NCBI GenBank assembly: GCA_030737875.1
Contig: CM060910.1
Span: 634,123,303 to 634,187,302 of the forward strand
Direction of reading: 5' to 3'
Source of the DNA: Allium sativum
Lineage: Eukaryota > Streptophyta > Magnoliopsida > Asparagales > Amaryllidaceae
Length of the DNA stretch: 64,000 nucleotides
This document shows, piece after piece, positions 49,501 to 60,761 of the stretch. Positions within the stretch are counted from its first letter, which is position 1. Each line of letters begins with the position of its first letter. The translations under genes were made by a program, and so were the position numbers. Below the pieces are notes generated by a model. The model was not told where the DNA came from. It made no database searches and was given only the letters and a program-made list of their open reading frames with translations.

Positions 49501-50070
49501 CCGCAACTTGCCAAAGCAATTGTCACTTGTCGTCGTCTTGTCGGACAATCAACTGAACAAACCGCATTCTCTCCCAAAATAACATTTGTTTCTCATGATA
49601 CAGGTGGCGGGTCAGTTAATAAGGATGCTGAAAAGAAGGCAGAGGCAGAGAAGATTGACATCCTGCCAAGTGTTGGTGCTGATGTCCCCCCAGATGCTGA
49701 ACCCATCGAGGCTTTGAGAGACATGGACGGGCGCCACGACGGCGATGAAGAGGAAGTCGCCATTACCAAAGAAAGCAGAAGCGATGATGAGGAAACCTTG
49801 GCTGAACAACAGGCCGAAGAGGAGGAGCAGTTGCTCCTTATGAAAGGGGGACATGATCCAGTATATGTGCCCCCTATTTCCGAGATCGACCCCAAAACTG
49901 GGTTGGTCGTAAGATTTTCCTCCCGATCAATAACTTCACAACTAGCCTCTCAATCCTCTAGTTCTTCGTCGGAGCCTCTTGTTGATAAGAGGAAGAGGAA
50001 AAAAGGTGATCGTTCGGATGTTGATAAGGAGGAGTCGGTGAAGCAGAAAAAGAGCAAGAAGCCTACATAG
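46542..50070 (+). pseudogene. Tat antisense gene (putative gypsy-type 'Transposase_28'-like N-terminus plus coiled coil), broken
   Basis: Plus-strand gene inside the minus-strand element. Segment 1 (46542-47159): Ser/Glu-rich start, then MTVSRLMCWVGAIPSFPP, VIETLKRLGIAPMQLHPNAY and NPKFFF, the pattern of the plant 'putative gypsy type transposon' domain. A frameshift near 47130 moves on to a frame with SVANRKVLSDRY and DWFYIKRQ, ending at a GTAAAT donor near 47263. After an AG near 47335, segment 2 (to 47938) is acidic. A second intron-like gap ends TTTAGCAG near 47999. Segment 3 (48003-48434, stop TGA) is Ser/Lys-rich; its frame stays open past the stop to about 48600, then shifts. Segment 4 (48568-50070) is a long coiled coil with an acidic region and a basic tail. 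One stop and two frameshifts suggest a dead copy. Its role in Tat elements is not established. Confidence 0.8.
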
Positions 50071-51155
50071 CCCCCTCCCCCCCCCCAGCATAAGTAGGAT
50101 GCAGATATCAGTTCATATTTTGTCCTTGGGATTTTTAGGCTTTCCACTGGCCATGAAATGTAATTGTGAGAATGGCCCTCACTTTTGTTTAGGTTCCTCT
50201 TTATCTTGTAGGTTTGCAGTTTATGAATGAAAGTTTATTTCTTTTGCGTCATCTTGTACCTGCAGTCAATAAACTCTTCATATTTAGTCACAAGTCATTT
50301 GGCTATAACCAAGCTAAAATTATATTACAAATCATTCAAGTAATAGAAAGAATTTAACAATTTCTATGCATGTTGCCCCCTATATTTGAATACGGGGGAC
50401 TTGGAGTTTTTTAGTAGAATTATAGTCCTTGAGGCGCCAAATCTCCGGTGCCTTTATACTTTCCCGATCCATCAGCGGATTAAAGTTCGAACTCGTATCA
50501 TGATCTGCTCACTGATCCTTTAACGGGGCAGGAATTCTGGGGACGCTGAGTCTCCAGCATCCTTGTCAGCGCTTAATCACAAATGTTTTTATACTCTCCT
50601 GGCGGTCGCCAAGGTTAGAGTTCGAGCTCGGCTGTTCAGTCGCCCCCCGATCCTTCAGCGGGGTAAGAGCTCTTTCTCAGCGCTTAATCGTAGACGCTTT
50701 TATACTCTCCTGGCGGTCGCCAAGGTTAGAGTTCGAGCTCGGCTGTTCAGTCGCCCCCCGATCCTTCAGCGGGGTAAGAGCTCTTTCGCAGCGCTCAATC
50801 ATGGACGCTTTTATAATCTCCTGGCGGTCGCCCAGGTTAGAGTTCTGTCAATGATGTGATTCACTCTATTGTGCCTTCAATGTTCTAGCTGGGGATTGCT
50901 CTCCATTCTGATGGAAGGCACCTGGAGTCACATGTTCCTATGATTGCCGCATAGTTTACAGCAAATTTCATAAAGATAGAAAAGCGGATAAATAATAGTG
51001 CAATAAAGGTAAACGACACACGGTATTTTTATAGTGGTTCGGTCAAATCCTAACCTACGTCCACTTTATAATCTTTTGCTCAAAAAATTGGACTATTCTA
51101 GGCAAGTCGTGCCTTTTACATGGTCCTATGAAACAAAAGAATAAATCCGACATCT
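50071..51155. other. Spacer between antisense gene and pol end
   Basis: Convergent 3' ends of the antisense gene (plus) and pol (minus). It contains a C run, the 111-bp tandem repeats and a stretch at 50990-51070 that resembles part of the element's own LTR. No further gene seen. Confidence 0.6.
50555..50850. repeat. 111-bp tandem repeat, about 2.6 copies
   Basis: CAGCGCTTAATC begins at about 50568 and 50679, with a third start (CAGCGCTCAATC) near 50790. Each unit contains CTCCTGGCGGTCGCC and, in the first two, CCCCCCGATCCTTCAGCGGG. A more diverged relative lies at about 50430-50560. The frame at 50563-50859 is open only because 111 is divisible by three. Confidence 0.9.
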
Positions 51156-54100
51156 TTATGTCAGATAAGGCCGCAAATGTTGGGCATTCCACACTCTGAG
51201 GATTTCTTCTCCATCCACTGTAGCTAGCTTGAAGGTTCCATTATCAAGCCTTCGTAGAATGGAGTACGGTCCTTCCCACTTCGCACCCATAAGAGTCGGG
51301 GGCGAAAAGACACGCTTCTGAACCAATTCTCCGGGTTCAAAGGTTCGGGCTCAAACCTTTTTGTTGTAGTATCGAGCGACCTGTTGCTTGTGTCTCAAGG
51401 CACGCAAATCTGCTTCATCCCTCTTCTCTTCTATTGAATCTAGGGATTCAAGGAGCAACTCGTTATTAGTCATCGGATTGTAATAAGTAACTCGGTAAGA
51501 TGGTACTTTTAGCTCAACCGGGATGACTGCTTCTGCTCCAAAAGCAAGGGAGAAGGGGGTATGGCCTGTTGCCGATTTATATGTCGTCCTATAGGCCCAT
51601 AATGCCAAGGGTAATTCATCGACCCACATGGCTTTGGCCCGCTTCAATCTTCTTTTGATAATGGACTTAATCACTTTATTTGCTGCTTCGATCTGTCCGT
51701 TCGACTGCGGATGTGCCACAGAAGTGTACCGTTTCTCAATGTGGTACTTTTGGCAGAAATCCCTAAACTCATTGCTATCAAACTGGGTTCCATTGTCAGT
51801 GGCGACGATCTTCGGGATCCCAAACCGGCAAATAATGTTTCTAACAACAAAATTAATCACTCGCTTGGTTGTGATTGTAGTTAACGGCTCAGCCTCGACC
51901 CATTTGGTGAAGTAGTCTACAGCCACAATAACGAACTTTGCTCCGCCCTTTGCTATAGGGAGGCTTCCGATGATATCAATCCCCCACATAGCAAAAGGCC
52001 ATGGACTCGCCATTGTCTTTAACAGGCCAGGAGGTGCCCTACGAATTTTTGAAAATCTTTGGCATGCATCACAACGTCGTGCGTATTTTGCCGCATCTTT
52101 GTTTATGGTAGGCCAAAAGTAACCATACCGCAACACCTTTTTTGCCAATATTTGTCCTCCAGTATGGTCACCACACTCACCCTCATGTACTTCCTGCAGT
52201 ACACACTTGATGTCGTCATGGGCTATACACCGGAGAAGAGGCATTGAAAATCCCTGTCTGTATAGGATTCCGCCTTGCAGAACGTATCGGGAAGCTTTAC
52301 GGATTATTTTACGCCTCTCGCTCTTCTTGGTCGGAAGCGTTCCATTTATCAAGAAATTCTTTAGAGGGGTCATCCACGACTCCCTTTCTGGCTCAGTCTC
52401 TAGTATCGGATCAATTTCCATCTGACCTATGCTAGGGAACTGAAGTACTTCAACTGGGGCTAGCCCAGCTTCTTCAGGATTGTCGGAGCTAGCCATCTTC
52501 GCTAACTTGTCCGCATGTTGGTTCTCTGACCGCGGAATATGGGATATACTGTAGTGATCAAAGCCCGTCAGCAACTCCTTCACTTTCTTCAAATATGAAA
52601 TCAATCTTGGGCTCTTAGCTCGAAATTTTCCAGTAACCTGATTTACAACCAACTTGGAGTCACAAAATATGTCCAGCTTCGCGATCTCTAATTCCTTTGC
52701 GATCCTCAGCCCGGCTATCAGGGCTTCATATTCGGAGTCGTTGTTAGTGGCGTGAAATTCCAACCGGATAGCATAGGATATCAGTCTTTTCTCAGGAGTT
52801 TCAAGCACCACTCCGGCACCGGATCGTTTATCATTCCTAGCACCATCAATATACAATTTCCATGCACTAGGATCGAGAAGTAACTTTGGTGGGTCAGCGT
52901 CTTCGTTTACCATGTCATCCTCCGAGACAGTAAATTTTGCTATGAAATCTGCCAGCACTTGTCCCCGTATCGATCGTCGGGGCTGAAAATTCAAATCAAA
53001 TTGACTTAATTCAATGTTCCACTTGAGCAACCTTCCAGAAGCTTCTGGTCTTTGTAGAACTTGCTTGAGCGGATGATCTGTGTACACGGTGATAGGATGA
53101 GCTTGGAAATAATGTCGAAGTTTCCTAGATGCAATCAATAAACTGTACGCCAGCTTTTCGATCCTCGGATAATTGCGTTCAGCTGCCGCCAATTTTTTAC
53201 TCACGTAGTACACTGGCCTTTGAACCTTGTCTTCTTCTCTCACTAACGCTGAGATGATCGCGTGGGACGACACTGTTAAGTACACGAATAAATCCTCGTG
53301 ATCCACCGGCTTAGACAGTATCGGGTGTCTCTCCAGATGATTCAGCAGGTTCTGAAATGCTTCAATGCAATCAGGAGTCCACTTAAAATTGCGTTTTCCT
53401 CGCTTTATCAATTCAAAGAACGGAATGCATTTGTCTGTCGCTCTAGAGATGAATCTGCTTAATGCTGCTACTTTCCCCGCAAGGCTCTGCACATCTTTGA
53501 TTTGTCTAGGCTCCTGAATGTCTCTGATTGCTGCAATCTGGTCTGGATTAATTTCAATCCCGCGCGAGCTAACAATGAATCCCAAGAACTTCCCGGATGC
53601 AACCCCAAATGAGCATTTCGTTGGGTTGAGTTTCATCCCATACTTTCGAAGAATACCAAACATATATGCCAAGTTTGTAGTGTGATCGGACGATTGTCTG
53701 GACTTAACCAACATGTCGTCAACGTACACCTCCATCGTTTTCCCAATCTGGTTATAGAACATTATGTTCACTAACCGTTGATATGTAGCGCCTGCGTTCT
53801 TCAAACCAAAAGGCATTACCACGTAGCAGTATAATCCCAGATCAGTAATGACGCTAGTGTGTTCTTGATCTGGAACATGCATAGAAATCTGGTTATATCC
53901 TGAATAAGCATCCATGAAAGAGAGAAGCTCATGACCTGCCGTTGAATCTACCAACTGATCAATTTTGGGTAACGGAAAGCTATCTTTTGGGCAGGCTTTA
54001 TTCAAATCCGAAAAATCAATACACGTACGCCACTTCCCATTGGCCTTCTTTACCAAAACTGGATTTGAAATCCAATCTGGGTAGGTTGAGTCTCTGATGA

Positions 54101-54160
54101 ATCCGTTACTTCTTAACTTTTCAACTTCTTCTTTCAAGGCTGCGGACCTCTCTGGGCCAG
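51156..54160 (-). pseudogene. Tat pol: RT, RNase H, archaeal-type RNase H and integrase (damaged)
   Basis: A 928-codon open frame (54137 to 51351) holds, in order: RT (KANGKWRTCIDFSDLNKACP, MDAYSGYNQI, catalytic YVDDMLV near residue 138), RNase H (SKKLAAAERNYPRIEKLAYS, YTDHPLKQ), a second archaeal-type RNase H (LYIDGARNDKRSGAGVVLE, NNDSEYEALIAGLRIAKELE, CDSKLVVNQV), then integrase with zinc finger (H...H...RRCDACQRF) and DDE core (GIDIIG, VATDNGTQF, QIEAANKVIKS). A TGA at 51351-51353 cuts the frame; the same frame stays open beyond it (ARTFEPGELVQKRVF to LRPYL) down to a TAA at 51156-51158. At the upstream end (about 54145) a one-base loss separates RT from the preceding frame. Catalytic residues look intact. 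Confidence 0.93.
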
Positions 54161-54478
54161 CATTCGCCTATTTTGTTTTACAGGGGGGTGCTTTGGGTTA
54201 ATGCTCAATGAATGATTCATGATTGATGGAGATATCCCACACATGTCCGCGTGGGTCCAAGCAAATACATCCAAGTTATCTTTCAGGAAATCCGTTAGTT
54301 CTTTAACTCGAACTGGATCCAACTGGGATCCAATCTTCAGGACCTTCTCTGGGTCACTATCATCGATTGGTACATCCACAGTCGTTGCGTTGGGAGCCGT
54401 CATTCTGCCCCCAGTCTCTTCGTCCTCTCTGGGATCTATATCCTCGGGCAGTCCTCTGGGCGACTCACCTATAGTCAT
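54134..54478 (-). pseudogene. Tat pol: protease-RT linker segment
   Basis: Same phase as the protease ORF. It contains LDVFAWTHADMCGISPSIMN, the block that precedes RT in Tat and related gypsy polyproteins (DVFAW...MPGI). It ends at a TGA (54134-54136) after a frameshift near 54145 that puts the RT domain out of phase. Confidence 0.8.
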
Positions 54479-55138
54479 TTTCTTTAATTGCTATGACATA
54501 TCCTCCCTTGTGGGGGAAGAAGCGTCTTTAGTCTCAATATCTTTTCCTTTACGGAGTAGCTTTAGCTCTCCAATGTAACATGCACGTGCAGCAACCTAAT
54601 CTCCTCTGACTATGCCAACACCAGCTTCCGTAGGAAACTTCAATAACAAGCACTAGGGGGCTATACAAGCTCTAAACTTTGCTAGGGTCGGTCGGCCCAA
54701 GAAGGCATTATAAGGCGATTCAATATCCAAAACTACGAAGGGAAGAATTCTCACTCTCTGGCGTTCTCCTTCCCCAAGTGTTACCGGCAGCTCTACATAT
54801 CCCATTGGAACAGTTGAAGCCCCGTTAAATCCACGGATCCATCCTTCACACGGCTTTAAATCTTTCAATTCAAGGTTCATTAGATCGAACGTGTTTTTGA
54901 ATAGAATGTTGACTGAACTCCCGTTATCCACTAAAACTTTATGGACAGTGGCCGGGCCAATAGGAACTGTGATTACAAATGGATCTTCGGTCGGAGCGTG
55001 GACTCCAATACTCTCTCGGTTGCAGAAAATGACGTCATCTGACATCATCTTTTGTTGTTTTACCGGGACATTGTCCTCGGGGTTGCTACACTCTCCTGCC
55101 TCAAGATGATGCTTTGCTGCGTTTACGTACTGGTCCAT
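54479..55138 (-). pseudogene. Tat aspartic protease region (damaged)
   Basis: Open frame 55138-54653 carries the protease motif VLVDNGSSVNILF (catalytic Asp present) and the FLGRPTLAKFRACIAP block. Three in-frame stops follow (54653-54655, 54596-54598, 54491-54493), with recognisable protein between them (LKFPTEAGVGIVRGD, VAARACYIGELK), so the polyprotein cannot be read through. Several are CAG/CGA-to-TAG/TGA type changes. Confidence 0.88.
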
Positions 55139-55207
55139 CGCCTTGAAACTATGCCCGGCTAGGTGAAGCCCTCCGATTATGGTATTGATAACAAGATCCT
55201 TTCCTTT

Positions 55208-57290
55208 TTACTGGACAGTTGGCCTGGCAGTAGGTTGATTCTGGTTTTGGTTCGGGGTCCGAATAGCTTGCACCCTGTCTCTAGGAGTCACCCGGTACTC
55301 ATCCAACTTCCCTTCTCGGAGCAACCTCTCAACTACGTCTCTCAGATGATGGCATTCATTTGTAGAGTGGCCGTGAGTCTGATGGAAGAGACAAAACTTC
55401 CCCGTCTCACGTTCTTTCTCCGTCGAATCTCTTGGAGGAGGCCTTTTATGTTGGAGAACGTTGTACGAGTCGATGAATATATTCTCCAAAGTATCATTTA
55501 TTGGCGTATAACTTTCGAAAGACCTAGGACGGGTCCTTCTCTGGGAATTGTTCCCCCGATTTCTCTTCCGATTATTGTCATTACTGTTGTTACCATTGTT
55601 TCCTGACTGGCGGCCGCCGCCCTGGCTTCGGTTCCCAACGTTGACTTCAACCTTTCCCGAGCTGTCTCCGGTTTGCTTGATGGCGACATTACTTTGGATT
55701 TCCTCCTTATTTGCCATTTTCATCTCCCGGTTAGCATATACCTCCTCCTGACGTAAGCGTACGTTTGCTTTCTCGTAAAATAATTCTCTAGTACGAGGTG
55801 GTTTGCCGACCAGGTATCTCCCAAATTCAGTATCTTTATCTACCCCATCAATTAGGGTTGCCACAACAGTCGGCTCATGGGGATCCTTGATTTCGGTGGC
55901 GGCTAGGTTGAAACGATCCAGATACACCCTCAAGCTCTCACCTGGTCGTTGTTTGACAAGGAACAGGTCAATCACACTTTTCGACCTTTGTGCATAAATG
56001 CGGAACTGTTCTACGAACTTTTCACTCAATTCCCTGAAACTGGAAATTGATCTTGCTGGTAAGCGAGTAAACCATAATAACGCTACATCCTCCAGGAATA
56101 TAGGGAATGCTTTGCACTTTACAGCGTCGGAAGCTGCGGTAGCGGTCATTGACCAAGAATATCTCATTAGATGTTGGATTGGATCAGATCTACCCGCGTA
56201 ACGGTTCATTTGAGGCATGTTGAAGCGCCTCGGGAATGTTACATCTAGAATGTCGTCGGTAAAAGGGGTGTGGCTGCGATCAATTACCCAGTCTTCATTC
56301 CTTTGTCCGCGGCTATCTGCCAGGATTTGTCTAACCATTGGCCCAAGATTTGCAGCGGTTACTATAGGCTCGGGATCAGCACTTCCCGCTCTGCAGGGGT
56401 CTCCAACCTCTCTTCTGGGAATAGCCATGAAATCTGGAGCTCGGATAGGGCTTCGTTGCCCCCTGCTACCATGATCATTTATACAGCGAAGGGGCTGAGG
56501 TGGTCTATTCTCGACAGGACTATCAACAACTCGCGCTCTGGGAGTCGTTGCTAGATTATTCAAGTTGCGGTTTAAGGGTCCTTCACCAAGTGTCTCTTCC
56601 TCCCGTGATGGCAAGGTTCCAAATCGGAGCTGTTCTATGTTTTCAGCCCGCTCATACGGTCGCCACGGAGGTCTTGGCTATTCCTCCGATGAAGAAGAGT
56701 ACTCTAGGGTGAGCGGACGGACTGGAGGAGGCGTTCTTTGCCTTACAAGATCATCCAGACGTCTATCCATAGCAGTCAAATTCTGTCGCAGCATGGAGCT
56801 TTCCTGCCTTTGAGCAGCTATTTCATCAAACAGCCTATCCCACATTTCAACGAAGCGAGAGAGATCTCCTTCAGTAACTGGAGCAGAGGGGTCATACCGA
56901 TCATCAACATTTTCCCTTATGCGCAGAGAGCTTGAGCCAGGTCGAACAGAGGGACCAGGCGGAAAGAGCGAGCCATAGGCTCCTTTCCAGGTCGAGTTGT
57001 AATCCGGTCATCACTTCGGATCGTGGTGGATCGGTGTCGGTGGCTCGCAGCGCCCCCCGGGATCGGATCGTGGTAACATTGGGATGGGGGTTCGTGGTGT
57101 TATCGTGGGACCAGATGACGACCCCTTCAACTGTTCGGTTCGCATCGCCCTCCACGGTTCGGTTCACCATCTCCGTTCCGCGATCCGAGGGTCCTTCGTT
57201 GACCTATTCATGCACGCTCTCTTCAATCGCTTCATTCGCAACTTCATTTGCCTGTGAAGCTCGTACTTCCTTAGACTTCTTTCCAACCAT
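55208..57290 (-). pseudogene. Tat gag (capsid and zinc knuckle; damaged)
   Basis: The intact core (56614-55208, 468 codons) has a capsid-type domain (FNMPQMNRYAGRSDPIQHLM, FPIFLEDVALLWFTRLPARS, KQRPGESLRVYLDRFNLA), an Asn/Gly/Arg-rich linker, and a CCHC-like CLFHQTHGHSTNECHHL element of the Tat type. The same frame continues upstream past a TAG (56678-56680) into a coiled-coil-like stretch (FVEMWDRLFDEIAAQRQESS). A probable start ATG is at 57288-57290 in another phase, with a TAG at 57204-57206, so at least one frameshift lies near 57000. Gag would form the virus-like particle that packages the RNA. Confidence 0.9.
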
Positions 57291-57405
57291 GATATCAGGT
57301 ATCGTTCAAATCTTCAAAAGTCTGAACAGTGAGGTTTCGGGACTGTTTTCTTCGGACTTGAATATCCAAACAACGGAGAAACAATCCAATATCCTGAGTT
57401 CAATT
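57291..57405 (-). other. Leader between PBS and gag
   Basis: Short non-coding leader on the minus strand. It includes the self-complementary words TGAGAATTGAACTCAGG next to the PBS. Confidence 0.5.
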
Positions 57406-57421
57406 CTCAGTGAAAGCACCA
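57406..57421 (-). other. Primer-binding site candidate of the Tat element
   Basis: Minus strand TGGTGCTTTCACTGAG, three bases inside the 5' LTR end at 57425. It starts with TGG as expected for annealing to a tRNA CCA end. I do not assign the tRNA with certainty. Confidence 0.65.
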
Positions 57422-57424
57422 AAA

Positions 57425-58112
57425 TGTTAGATCAAAATTTGGCTCTAACACCCAAATTGTTCTGATTCGTAGAGAATTATAACTGAAAAATGAGGAAAAA
57501 GCAGAGAACACACAAGGTTTATAGTGGTTCGGCGTTAACGAGCCTACGTCCACTTTATATGCTATTGATTATACTTTGAATGCTAGTACAACCAATTATT
57601 TCTCTCAAACTCACTCTTACAATTATGATTTCTCTCAGTAATCTCGAAGTAAAACTGATAAGAAATAGTGGTATGACAGTAATGGTGGAACCAATACTCA
57701 ATACTGCCCAAAAAAGACCCTCAAAAATGCCAAGTTCTGGGCTATTTATAGCTGGTTTCTTTAGGCGGATCGCGGTCATACATGGCACAAATCTCGAGAA
57801 TCTCGGACTGGTTCGTGGCTTGATGGAGAATTGGTCAATATGACAGTTATGGACAGTTGTCACTGGATCCGATGTTTGTGGATCGTGAATGACTGGGTCA
57901 TAACCCTCAGCTTGGCTTCTGGGAACGGATCGGATCGTGAGGACAGGAGCGGGTCGAATCGAGGCTACAGGGGGCGATCGCAAGCTGGAGGAGACATAGT
58001 GAACCGATCTGGATGGAGCGATCACGATCGAGACTTCACGGATCAAAGGGATGAAGCACCATGTCTGCCTTGTGTGTGGACCTTGGTGGCTTGGTCAAAA
58101 AGCTAGCCAACA
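57425..58112 (-). repeat. 5' LTR of the Tat element
   Basis: 688 bp, same length as the 3' LTR, with 12 differences counted (10 transitions, 2 transversions). Flanked on the right by acagt. Confidence 0.95.
57742..57751 (-). promoter_or_regulatory. TATA box of the Tat 5' LTR
   Basis: Minus strand CTATAAATAG, about 360 bases into the 5' LTR; identical in the 3' LTR (44843-44852). Confidence 0.55.
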
Positions 58113-58117
58113 ACAGT

Positions 58118-60644
58118 CAACACATAATGAGGGAAAATCCAGTAAGTCCTAACATAATAGTTAAGAATTAAAAAGAGCACAATATTTTAAATAACTACAT
58201 GACACCAAGTTGCATAAAGAATAAAATTACAATGAAAAAGTTCATGACAAGATTTTTAGACATATAACGGAAGAGATACATTAAATAAATAGAAAAATGA
58301 AAAACAACTCAAGCATCGTCCATATAATATATAGATATGTCAACAACCACAATATTTGCAAGAAACACAATGTTAATGTCTTCCAAATCACATCTGCACA
58401 AAATAGCATAAAAGTAAGACATAAAATTTGTTAATGATTTAGTGCTAATGTGTCTACATTAGAAGAAGCTCCATGAATATGAATTATCAAAACTAGTTTC
58501 AATATAAACTATAAAATTAAAAATACATGACCCAGACCCAAATTGATTACAATATAAAAAATATTGGGCAAAAGTTTGCAGTAGAAGAGGCAGGTTGTAA
58601 TTATGTTTCCAACAGACCAAAAAACCAAAAATATTTAAGATAAAATGAACTCACCTGCTGTACTTTTGAAGAGAGGAGAGTGAAGCATAATATAAGTGAT
58701 TAAGTGAGTTGTCTACAGGTAGTAATCAACAGATGAACAATGAAATGTTTAAAGAGGAAAAAAAATATTACATCCTGTAACTAAAAGAAATGATTCCCAA
58801 TCATGGGAGAAACCAAATTCTCATTAATGGAAGTTATATGCCTACTCAAAATCATGAACAAATAAATCAAACTGAGTTCTATTTGATTGTATTTTGCTAT
58901 TAAATAAAAGTAAACTATCATTTCTATACCAAAAGGCCTTATCAGCAATAAAATTAAGCGCTACTATAAGGCATACTTAAATAATACGACTTCGTGTACT
59001 TATAACATATGAGCAACTACAACTAACATGGTAAATGTAGTACTGAGATACTTGATTTGGTCATAGAGACAGAGTTCTAAGAGAAATTTGAGTGTTCTAC
59101 AAATAGCATATGTGTACTATAGGTGTCAAAATGGTATGCCCATGTTTCAGTCAAGGAATTGCTAAGACATGTATCCTTAATATCAATTCTAAGTTCTAAT
59201 ATATTCTTCACTATATCTAAGAATCTATTCACATATGGTGCTAGCTAGAATGTATTTTCATACCATTTTCAGTCAGCTAGTTAGCATTATTCCATATCTT
59301 CCTTTCCTATTTAAATAATAAGGATGTGTTTGGCATAAGGACCATAACCATGCCTGTATATATTTCCAGTAATTACAAATATTCAGTTGTATATCCATAA
59401 GGACCATAACCATGACATAAATGATGAACAAATTAATTAAGTATAGTTCAAAGTGGCATCAAAGCAAATATCTACAGTTGCCAAGCAACCAAAAAGACAT
59501 TCTACTTCTATAATTAGATATACTTGATTTATTTTTCTCAAGAAGCATGTTAGGAACAAATTTCCACAAACTAGGTTTAGATATACTTGATTTATTTTTC
59601 TCAAGAAGCATGTTAGGAACATGATAAAAGTATCAAGCAAGCCATAACCAACAAGGCAACAACTCAATGAACATTTCAAAGCTCAATTTTTGTACATCAG
59701 TTCCAACAACTCAACAGGTAGCACAAAGCTTTACAATTTACTAATCGCTGATCTAATCAGTAATCCGCACTACTAGCATACAAGGAGAATACTAACATGA
59801 TCTTATTATTCCTAATGCACAGAGAAAAGGTTTTAGTTGACTTAAAAATACTCAGCATTACCAGGACATGAACTTTCATTCTGTAACCATACTTCCATCT
59901 AAGACAGGTTCAGCATCATCATCCTCAATCCTAGCAGGAACATTAAGACCATTTGTTTGTTTTAATGTTGAACAGTGTTGATGGTTCGCTATATGATTGT
60001 TAAGCCGTCTATTCAAATGCGTATATGTCGTTTGTGATTCAAACCAGATAAAAAATCAAATGTAATATGACTGCACACAACATTCCCAATCTTATTTTAA
60101 ATGAATACCGTAAGAAATACCTTCACAGAAATTACAAAATATTATGTTGCATTATACATGACTCAAATCCATCATACAAATATGCATTTTATGGAAACAA
60201 AACCAAATAACAAAAAATATGTTCAAACAGGTCAGTCGTACTGCTTACTAGGAATCTCACATAGGAAAAAAGAAAGATGCCAATTAATAGTATTCATTTG
60301 GGTACTTCCTGAATTGTTTCTATAACTGAAATTCATATATAGTTGCTTTTGGAACTAACTATGAAGAACAAACTACTATCCTAATGACCAGTCATTCTCT
60401 AAATATAGATGTTGAAAGTGTTTACTCTAGTGGATAATTTTCTATCTAGTACAGGTGTTATTTTTTTAAAAGTCTCATTTGAAATGCCAGGTCAAAAATT
60501 TACCTGTATTTTCTTCTAGTACCGGCGTTTTAAAAAATATACATGCCCAATTTTTTGATGTAGGTAAAAATTTACTTTACTTTGTGATTCCACTACAACA
60601 AATTAGGAATTCAACAGCACTCTTCATAACGTCTCGGGACAAGT

Positions 60645-60683
<39 letters not shown>

Positions 60684-60761
60684 ACTGTGAAAAGATGAGT
60701 AAGTCATAGTATAGACCAAGCCTACAAATATTTTTATGATAATAGAGATATAATCGCATAA
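58118..60761. other. Unassigned AT-rich DNA right of the Tat element
   Basis: No supported gene. A 62-bp-spaced duplication (TAGATATACTTGATTTATTT through GAAGCATGTTAGGAACA) lies at 59514-59622, and GGACCATAACCATG is repeated at 59338 and 59400. A 34-base A run is at 60647-60680. This may be the interior of Helitron 2. Confidence 0.4.
60647..60680. repeat. Poly(A) run, 34 bases
   Basis: Uninterrupted A tract after caagtgc. No retrogene or SINE body was recognised upstream. Confidence 0.95.

Larger units (their letters stand above)
44526..58112 (-). mobile_element. Tat-lineage Ty3/gypsy retrotransposon, 13587 bp, with antisense gene
   Basis: Full-length element with 688-bp LTRs at both ends and a perfect 5-bp duplication (ACAGT). 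Minus-strand order: 5' LTR, PBS, gag, protease, RT, RNase H, archaeal-type RNase H, integrase, a spacer with 111-bp repeats, an oppositely oriented gene, PPT, 3' LTR. The second RNase H and the antisense gene place it in the Tat clade (relatives of Grande, RIRE2 and Retand). Stops and frameshifts in gag, the protease-RT region and pol make this copy non-autonomous. I count 12 differences between its LTRs. Confidence 0.95.

Noticed and set aside
48916..50147. Minus-strand ORFs opposite the antisense gene, and plus-strand ORFs opposite pol (51628-56813)
   Set aside because: Shadows of the real coding frames on the other strand; none carries motifs.
60624..60680. Retrogene or SINE tail at the poly(A) run
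   Set aside because: No recognisable cDNA-like body or flanking duplication. The nearby mutase exons contain an intron and run on the opposite strand.
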